Source: DATLLN01 sp963809205 (lineage in GTDB: Bacteria; Actinomycetota; Thermoleophilia; Gaiellales; JAICJC01). From it: a stretch of DNA of 64,000 nt. The position numbers and the translations under genes are program-made. Under the pieces are notes generated by a model, which was given only the letters and a program-made list of their open reading frames with translations, did no database searches and was not told the origin of the DNA. The stretch covers positions 124,001 through 188,000 of the forward strand of contig CAWEIS010000025.1 of NCBI GenBank assembly GCA_963809205.1. Direction: 5' to 3'. Positions 50,355 to 64,000 of the stretch are shown in pieces. Within the stretch, counting starts at the first letter, position 1. Every line of letters begins with the position of its first letter.

Positions 50355-50395
50355 ATGGTTCACGCGATCCACGCGACAGATAGAAAGGCACCCCG

Positions 50396-54909
<4,514 letters not shown>

Positions 54910-54917
54910 GAAACCGT

Positions 54918-54946
54918 GGGGGCCGGGCCGTCGCGGCCCGGCCCCC
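54918..54946. terminator. Shared convergent terminator of rpoBC and the TAP hydrolase gene
   Basis: GGGGGCCGGGCCG-TCG-CGGCCCGGCCCCC, a 13-bp perfect stem with a 3-nt loop, fills the 37-nt gap between the convergent stops. No T-run. Confidence 0.75.
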
Positions 54947-56421
54947 TCAGCACCTCAGCCCGTCCCGCGGCGTCGTGCCGTCCACCAGGAACGCGTTGAC
55001 GGCCTCGTCGATGCACGGGTCGCCCCACGCGTAGGCCGTGTGGCCTTCACCCACGCGGGTGACCAGCACTCCGGATCCCAGCTCCCGCGCGAGGTGGACG
55101 CCCCATGCGTACGGCGTCGCCGGATCGCCGGTCGTGGACAGGACGACGATCGGGGGCGTCCCCGACAGGCGGTAGCCCGGGTCGCGCAGCGTGGTCGTCA
55201 GCGGCCAGTCGTCGCAGGTCGCGGTGTCCGCCTTGAGGAAGGCGCCGAACACGGGTGAGATGCGTTCGAATCGCGAGAGCGGGATCCGTTTCTGGTTGGG
55301 GTTGGCCTGGGCGTCCAGACAGTCGATCGCCGTGTACGCCTCGGTCTCGTTCGAGACGTAGCGCCCCACCCGCCGCCGGTAGTACTCGTCCGAGAAGCGG
55401 CGCAGCGGCGCACCGCCACCGTCCTCTGCGACCATGATCGCCAGGTCGAGCCTCGGCCAGTCGCCGGGCCGGTACAGCCCCTCGGCCAGCCCGTGCACAG
55501 CCAGGCCCTGCGTCAGCGGGCGGTCGTCGCCGGTCGGCAGCGGGTCGCGCGCCGCGCGCGCCAGGATCCCTCTGATAGAGCGCACCGCCTGGGCGCGCGT
55601 GTCTCCCAAGAGGCACGTGGGCAGCGCCAGGCAGTGGCCGATCATCGCGTCCAGCTCCTGCTGGAACCCCTTCGCCTGGCCCAGCGCCAGCTGGTCGTGG
55701 GACAGCTCCGGATCGACGGCGCCGTCCAGCACCATCCGCCCGGTGCGGTTGGGGAACAGGGCGGCGTAGGTGGCGCCCAGGAAGGTGCCGTACGACGCGC
55801 CGTAGTAGTCCAGGCGCGGGCTACCGAGCGCGGCCCGGATGATGTCGAGGTCGCGCGCCGTCTCGACGGTCGTCATGTGCGACGCGAGGGCGCCGGCGTG
55901 CCGGCGGCAGGCGTCGCCCTGGCGGCGGATCAGTTCGCTGCGCTGGGCGGCCTGCGCCGGCGTCGGCGGCGGGACGTTGGCCGCCGTCAAGTCGTCCAGC
56001 TGCTCGGTGTCCAGGCAGCGAACCGGGTCGCTCGACCCGACGCCCCTTGGGTCGAACCCGACCAGGTCGTAGGCGGCGCGGAGGCGGGGGACGGCGTTGG
56101 CGAACAGCCCGACGAACTCGATCCCCGAGCCTCCCGGCCCGCCCGGGTTCATCAGCAGCGGGCCGCGCGAGTGACCGCTGGACGCGACGCGGCCGAGGCG
56201 GATCGTCGTCGTGCCGGCCGCCGGGTTCGCGTAGTCGGTGGGCACTCGCACGCTGGCGCACTGCATCCTGCCGGTGGCGACCGTGCACCCGCTCCAGTCG
56301 GCATGCTGCTGGTAGAAGTCGCCGAGCGTCGCGAATGAGGACGGCCGCGTGCTCGCGGCCTGGCTGCCGGAGCAGCCCGCGAGGGCGGCTGCGGCCAGTG
56401 CCGCGGCCGCCAGCCCGCGCC

Positions 56422-56425
<4 letters not shown>
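54947..56425 (-). CDS. TAP-like alpha/beta hydrolase lipoprotein (tripeptidyl aminopeptidase family)
   Basis: Secreted serine hydrolase of the SlpD/TAP group, which removes N-terminal peptides. The 492-residue protein has lipobox ALAGC (Cys ~18), oxyanion-loop motif MNPGGPGGSG, nucleophile elbow YYGASYGT (Ser ~210), DPATP (catalytic Asp region) and GEGHTAY (catalytic His). Four or more cysteines in the mature part suggest disulfides. ATG 56425 overlaps the stop of the cyclase/AAA regulator (ATGA), so the two are co-translated. Confidence 0.9.
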
Positions 56426-59910
<3,485 letters not shown>

Positions 59911-59934
59911 GAGGCGAAGCGTATTGCACCTGAG

Positions 59935-60600
59935 ATGACCGTTCCCCGACTGGCCGTGATCCTCGCGCTGCTCGCCGCCTCGTGCGGGCCGTCGGTCGCC
60001 GTGCCCGGCGGTGGCGGCGGATCGGCGCCGTCCGCGCCCCGGTTCGCGGTCGACGTGCAGCCCGTGGTGGTCGCTTCGCTTGGCCGGTCATGGCACGCCG
60101 GCTGTCCGGTCTCGCCGGCGGGCCTGCGGCTGGTCAACGTCAGCGCCTGGGGCTTCGACGGGCGCCCCTACCGCGGGCGGCTGATCGTCAACCGGGACGC
60201 CGTGCCCGCCGTCTCGCGAGTGATGCGGCGGCTGTTCGCGCTGCACTACCCGATCCGGCAGATGCGCCCGGTCTCGGCCTACGGCGCGGACGACCACCGG
60301 TCGATGGCCGCGGACAACACGTCGGCGTTCAACTGCAGGTTCGTGTCCGGGACGACGCGCTGGTCACAGCATGCGTACGGACGGGCGATCGACCTGAACC
60401 CGCTGGAGAACCCGTACGTCGACGGGGATCACATCTCGCCGCTCCGCGGCCGCCGCTTCGCCGACCGCTCGCTGCACGTCAGGGGCCTGGTGCACGACGG
60501 CGGCAACGTCGTCCGCGCGTTCGCCGCCGCGGGCTGGGGGTGGGGCGGGGACTGGGCCGGCGCCCGGGATTACCAGCACTTCTCCGCCACCGGGACGTAG
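59935..60600 (+). CDS. M15-family D-Ala-D-Ala carboxypeptidase-like lipoprotein
   Basis: Predicted zinc peptidase acting on peptidoglycan or peptides outside the membrane. The 221-residue protein has a short signal with lipobox-like LAASC (Cys ~17). The VanY/M15 zinc motifs are visible: SQHAYGRAIDLNP (SxHxxGxAxD, ~143-155) and the C-terminal DYQHFS supplying the last His. ATG 59935 follows a TATTGC box by 9 nt and has no Shine-Dalgarno; it diverges from the cyclase/AAA gene with a 24-nt gap. Confidence 0.82.
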   Translation: MTVPRLAVILALLAASCGPSVAVPGGGGGSAPSAPRFAVDVQPVVVASLGRSWHAGCPVSPAGLRLVNVSAWGFDGRPYRGRLIVNRDAVPAVSRVMRRLFALHYPIRQMRPVSAYGADDHRSMAADNTSAFNCRFVSGTTRWSQHAYGRAIDLNPLENPYVDGDHISPLRGRRFADRSLHVRGLVHDGGNVVRAFAAAGWGWGGDWAGARDYQHFSATGT

Positions 60601-60685
60601 AGCGGCGCAGTCCAGCCACGGTCCGTGATGCAATTGCGGGATCGCCCTGGACAGCACCTCATCCTCGCGCGCCGTCCCAGTCTCG

Positions 60686-62752
60686 GTGCCGGCGCGGATC
60701 GACGCGGCCCGGCTGCGCAGGCGGATCGGCCCGTACCTGCTGGGGATCGCGCTGGCGGCGCTCGCATCGCGCGGGCTCGCCGCCATCGTGCCGATGGAGA
60801 TCGCCGTCGGCCTGGGGGCCGTTGTCTCGCTGGGCGTCCCGGGCTGGGCGCTGGTACGGGTGGCCGGGCTCGACCGGCGGCTGGGGCCGGCCGAGGCGGT
60901 CGCCGTGCTCCCGGTCGCGGGGCTGATCGTCTGGGCGCCGCCGCTGGCCGTCGGCTTTCTGCTCGGCCTGCCGTTCGCGGTGGTGCTGGCCGCCGTGCTG
61001 CTGCTCGCCGCCGTCGGCATGGCGGCCTGCGAGCCGTTCGACTTCGCCGCCGTCGACCGCGCCGAGGCGGCGGGGCTGACGCTGGCTGCGCTGGTCGCCG
61101 GCGCGGTCGGCTGGTACTACCAGGCGGGGATCGGGGCGGGTGACGCGCTGTTCCACGCCGGCCGCGTGCGCAAGCTGATCGAGCTGGACGGGCTCTCGCT
61201 GACCGGCGTGTCGACGTACCTGGACGGGCCGCCCCACGCCGGATACGCGTTCCCGCTGCTGCACGCCGCGCAGGCCGGCGCCGTCAAACTGGGCGGCGGC
61301 GACCCGTCGGTCACCTACGTCAGCCTGGTGCCCGTGTTCGTGTGCCTGGTGCCGCTGGCCGTGTACGGCGCTGGCAAGGCGGTGGCCGGGCCGTCCGTGG
61401 GCGCCGCCGCGGCGCTGTTCGCCTGCTGGGACGCGCTCGTGCCGGGCTCCTGGCCGCTCTCGCTGCAGTGGACGGAGCAGCCCCCGACGTTCACCTTCGT
61501 CGTGCTGCTGCCGATCGGCGTGCTGGCCGCCCACGAGCTGCGGCGGTCGCCGTCCGACCGCAGCGTGCAGGCGCTGACGGTGGGCGTGGTCTGCGTCGTC
61601 GCGTTCGTCCACCCGACCTACGTCTTCCCGCTGCTGGCGATCACGACGGGCATCGCACTGCTCGCCTGGAGCGGATTCCGGACGCTGCTGGTGAGCTACG
61701 CCGCCGGCGCCGTCGTCCTGCTCTGGATCTGGTGGGAGGCGCTGCACGGCGCGCCGCCTGCCGGCGCGTTCGAGCCGACCTATCGCTCGGGCGTCGGCAC
61801 CCTGTTCCACCACAACGCGATGCTGTCCGGCGGCTCGATCCTGCAGCACCGCGGCCCGTTCCTGATCGCGATGCTGGCGATGGTCGTGCTGCTGGTCGCC
61901 TGGGGCCGCCGCTACGCGCTGGCGGCCGCCACGATGCTGGGGCCGTTCGTGCTCGTCGCGCTGCCCGGCGCCCTGGCGGTGCTCGTGCCGATCGTCAACC
62001 TGGCGCAGGCCCGGCGCTTCTGGATCGCCATTCCGTGGCCGTACGTCGCGGCGCTCGTGGTGGCGCTGATCGTCGCCCGGCTCGCCGGGCGGCGCATCGT
62101 CTGGCCGCTGATCGCGGCCGTCGCGCTGTCGTACCTGATGCGGCAGAACATCCATCTGCTGTGGACGCGCTGGGCGACCGAGCTGACCAGCCTGACCGCC
62201 GTCGCCGGCCTGGGCATCGCGATCTGGCAGATCGTCACCCGGCGCCGCGCCGGCCCGGCGCCGGCGGTGGCCGCCGGGGTGCTGCCGACGCTGCTCGTGA
62301 CCGCGGCGCTGCTCAGCGTGCCGGCGGTCGCCCACGACTACTCGCGAACGTCGCCGTCGGGGCACAAGGGCGTCAGCGAGGGCGTGATCGACTACCTGCG
62401 AGCCAACGACGGGGCGCCGTTCCCGGTGGTGCTGGCCGACCTGCGCCCCGCCTACACGATGTCGGGACGGGCCAGCGTCTACGTGGTCGCCGTCAACGAG
62501 GGCCACATGCGGGCGGAGCCCAAGATCGACCCGCCCCGGCGGCGGGCCGACGTCAACCGGTTCCTCGACCCGGCCACGTCCGAGGCCGTGCGCGATCAGA
62601 TCATGCGCCGCTACGACGTGCGCTACGCGATCGTCGAGCAGGGCTCGCCCGTCCTGGCGGCGCTGCGGGCCGATCCGGAGCTGCGCCAGGTGTACGCCGA
62701 CGGGCCGAACACGGTCGCCGACAAACGGGTCATCTTCGAGCGCGGGAGCTGA
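60686..62752 (+). CDS. Large polytopic membrane protein, GT-C glycosyltransferase-like
   Basis: The 688-residue protein has some 14 or more hydrophobic segments and a soluble C-terminal domain (~560-688: DYLRANDGAPFPVVLADLRPAYTMSG, YDVRYAIVEQGSP). An acidic/His loop early in the protein (IGAGDALFHAGRVRKLIELD) sits where GT-C enzymes hold their catalytic acidic residue, and a C-terminal domain beginning with 'DYLRAN' is common in membrane glycosyltransferases. Function beyond that is unknown. GTG 60686 is preceded by no Shine-Dalgarno. It lies between the M15 gene and the str operon. Confidence 0.65.
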   Translation: MPARIDAARLRRRIGPYLLGIALAALASRGLAAIVPMEIAVGLGAVVSLGVPGWALVRVAGLDRRLGPAEAVAVLPVAGLIVWAPPLAVGFLLGLPFAVVLAAVLLLAAVGMAACEPFDFAAVDRAEAAGLTLAALVAGAVGWYYQAGIGAGDALFHAGRVRKLIELDGLSLTGVSTYLDGPPHAGYAFPLLHAAQAGAVKLGGGDPSVTYVSLVPVFVCLVPLAVYGAGKAVAGPSVGAAAALFACWDALVPGSWPLSLQWTEQPPTFTFVVLLPIGVLAAHELRRSPSDRSVQALTVGVVCVVAFVHPTYVFPLLAITTGIALLAWSGFRTLLVSYAAGAVVLLWIWWEALHGAPPAGAFEPTYRSGVGTLFHHNAMLSGGSILQHRGPFLIAMLAMVVLLVAWGRRYALAAATMLGPFVLVALPGALAVLVPIVNLAQARRFWIAIPWPYVAALVVALIVARLAGRRIVWPLIAAVALSYLMRQNIHLLWTRWATELTSLTAVAGLGIAIWQIVTRRRAGPAPAVAAGVLPTLLVTAALLSVPAVAHDYSRTSPSGHKGVSEGVIDYLRANDGAPFPVVLADLRPAYTMSGRASVYVVAVNEGHMRAEPKIDPPRRRADVNRFLDPATSEAVRDQIMRRYDVRYAIVEQGSPVLAALRADPELRQVYADGPNTVADKRVIFERGS

Positions 62753-62797
62753 TTTCCGGCACATTCGAGGACGTCGGGCTGGCCGGAATCGCTGTGC

Positions 62798-62803
62798 TAG
62801 AGT
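62798..62803 (+). promoter_or_regulatory. Extended -10 promoter of the str operon
   Basis: TAGAGT preceded by TGC (extended -10 TGC-TAGAGT) in the 120-nt gap before rpsL. Transcription from about 62810 gives a ~62-nt leader. Confidence 0.55.
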
Positions 62804-62872
62804 TCTCCGTCGCGGCCCGGTCTCGGGCTGCGTTCGTTTGCCCGCGATCAGAAAGCGACGTCCCCCCTCAGC

Positions 62873-63247
62873 ATGCCCACGATCAACCAGCTTGTCCGCA
62901 AGCCGCGCGTCCAGGCGCGGCAGAAGACCAAGACCCCGCACCTCCGCGGCGCCCCGCAGAAGCGCGGCGTCTGCACGCGCGTCTACACGGTGACCCCGAA
63001 GAAGCCGAACTCGGCGCTCCGCAAGGTTGCCCGCGTGCGCCTGACCAACGGCGAGGAGGTCACGGCCTACATCCCGGGCGTCGGGCACAACCTGCAGGAG
63101 CACTCCGTGGTGCTGATCCGCGGCGGCCGCGTCAAGGACCTCCCGGGCGTGCGTTACAAGATCATCCGTGCCGCGCTGGACACCTCCGGCGTGAACGACC
63201 GCCGGCAGGGCCGCAGCAAGTACGGCGCGAAGAAGGCGGGTAACTGA
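62873..63247 (+). CDS. rpsL: 30S ribosomal protein S12
   Basis: Decoding-centre protein, 124 residues, with the signature [21 protein letters not shown] and [28 protein letters not shown]. The streptomycin-related Lys residues (TPKKPNS and the later GVRY region) are the wild-type form. ATG 62873; Shine-Dalgarno weak. Confidence 0.98.
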   Translation: MPTINQLVRKPRVQARQKTKTPHLRGAPQKRGVCTRVYTVTPKKPNSALRKVARVRLTNGEEVTAYIPGVGHNLQEHSVVLIRGGRVKDLPGVRYKIIRAALDTSGVNDRRQGRSKYGAKKAGN

Positions 63248-63717
63248 TGCCACGCCGAGCAGAGATCTCGCCGCGCCCGCTGCTGCGCGACCCCGTCTAC
63301 GACTCCACGCTGGTCACTCAGGTGATCAACCGCGTGATGCTGGACGGCAAGAAGTCGAACGCCGAGAACATCGTCTACCAGGCGCTCGAAGACGTCGGTC
63401 AGAAGACAGGCCAGAGCCCGGTGGAGGTGCTGGAGCGTGCCGTCAAGTCGGTCACGCCCGTGCTCGAGGTGCGCTCCCGCCGCGTCGGCGGCGCCAACTA
63501 CCAGGTGCCCGTCGAGGTGCCGCAGCGGCGTGCCCGCACCCTGGCCGTGCGCTGGCTGGTGACGTTCGCCCGTCAGCGGCGCGAGAAGGAGATGCACGAG
63601 AAGCTGGCGGCGGAGATCCTCGACGCCACGAACCAGCAGGGCGGCGCCTACAAGAAGAAGGACGACATCTACCGGATGGCGCAGGCCAACAAGGCCTTCG
63701 CCCACTACCGGTGGTGA
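63247..63717 (+). CDS. rpsG: 30S ribosomal protein S7
   Basis: 16S-rRNA-binding assembly protein, 156 residues, with [18 protein letters not shown] and [24 protein letters not shown] 63247 overlaps the rpsL stop (TGATG). Confidence 0.98.
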   Translation: MPRRAEISPRPLLRDPVYDSTLVTQVINRVMLDGKKSNAENIVYQALEDVGQKTGQSPVEVLERAVKSVTPVLEVRSRRVGGANYQVPVEVPQRRARTLAVRWLVTFARQRREKEMHEKLAAEILDATNQQGGAYKKKDDIYRMAQANKAFAHYRW

Positions 63718-63721
63718 TGGC

Positions 63722-64000
63722 ATGGCGGTGACGCAGACACAGACGGGCAGCCGCGTGCCCAAGATGGACGAGCTGGACAAGGTCCGGAACATCGGCATCA
63801 TGGCGCACATCGACGCCGGCAAGACCACCACCACCGAGCGGATCCTCTACTACACGGGTCGCACCCACAAGATGGGCGAGGTGCACGAGGGTGCCGCGAC
63901 GATGGACTGGATGGTGCAGGAGCAGGAGCGCGGGATCACGATCACGTCCGCGGCGACCACCTGCTTCTGGCGCGACTGCCGCATCAACATTATCGACACG
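63722..64000 (+). CDS. fusA: Translation elongation factor G (5' part; cut by window end)
   Basis: Translocation GTPase. The visible 93 residues include the G1 motif [15 protein letters not shown] and the switch I/G2 region [21 protein letters not shown] 63722 is 4 nt after the rpsG stop. The remainder lies past base 64000. Confidence 0.97.
   Translation, partial: MAVTQTQTGSRVPKMDELDKVRNIGIMAHIDAGKTTTTERILYYTGRTHKMGEVHEGAATMDWMVQEQERGITITSAATTCFWRDCRINIIDT

Overview
The window is about 70% G+C with strong G/C bias at third codon positions. It has GTG and TTG starts, many GTGA/ATGA gene overlaps and several start codons placed 6-8 nt after a TAnnnT-like -10 box. The ribosomal and RNA polymerase genes and the mix of MMPL, TAP-type hydrolase, SBP56 and cyclase/AAA/TPR regulators suggest a high-GC Actinomycetota, probably a Thermoleophilia-like (Gaiellales/Solirubrobacterales) lineage. 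That placement is inference; no rRNA gene is present to settle it.

Layout. (1) 1-11.2 kb is a sugar or amino-sugar catabolism locus. A leftward operon from 8318 encodes a lipoprotein sugar binder, two permeases, a family 4 glycosidase, a BadF-type kinase, a GntR/HutC regulator, a MalK/UgpC ATPase and a Gfo/Idh/MocA oxidoreductase. A divergent SIS isomerase gene starts just after a perfect 19-bp palindrome, the likely GntR operator. A ROK kinase and a bicupin protein follow. (2) 11.2-18.2 kb holds organosulfur and acyl-CoA genes: a thiol-dioxygenase-like protein, SBP56 methanethiol oxidase, an unknown membrane protein, a methyltransferase, an acyl-CoA synthetase, a citryl-CoA lyase-like protein, MsrB and two unknown small proteins. 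(3) 18.2-34.9 kb is a mixed accessory stretch: ATP-dependent DNA ligase, two MFS transporters, an MMPL exporter, an ABC exporter pair, M42 peptidase, tRNA-Met, a CHAD protein, a 1017-aa cyclase/AAA/TPR regulator, a membrane sensor-like protein, an OsmC remnant, a YciI protein and a lipoprotein. (4) 35-38.5 kb is the core block rpmG-secE-nusG-rplK-rplA-rplJ-rplL. (5) 38.5-46.5 kb separates rplL from rpoB: an NlpC/P60 protein, a complete oligopeptide ABC transporter and a lipoprotein. (6) 46.5-54.9 kb is rpoB-rpoC. (7) 54.9-62.8 kb holds a TAP-like hydrolase coupled to a second cyclase/AAA/TPR regulator, an M15 peptidase-like lipoprotein and a GT-C-like membrane protein. (8) 62.8-64 kb starts the str operon: rpsL, rpsG and fusA (cut by the window end).

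The most striking anomaly is about 32 single-base insertions (and one likely deletion) that break eight otherwise intact genes. They are concentrated in SBP56 (15 in about 0.9 kb) but also hit essential rpoC twice. Removing them restores proteins of normal family length. Every inserted base can be placed at a codon boundary, as G after C/T/A or as C after G, with one exception each way. Local consensus error is the leading explanation, but the phase and base pattern deserve a check against raw reads. No CRISPR array, phage, transposase or plasmid function was seen. No stretch over about 300 bases lacks a gene.
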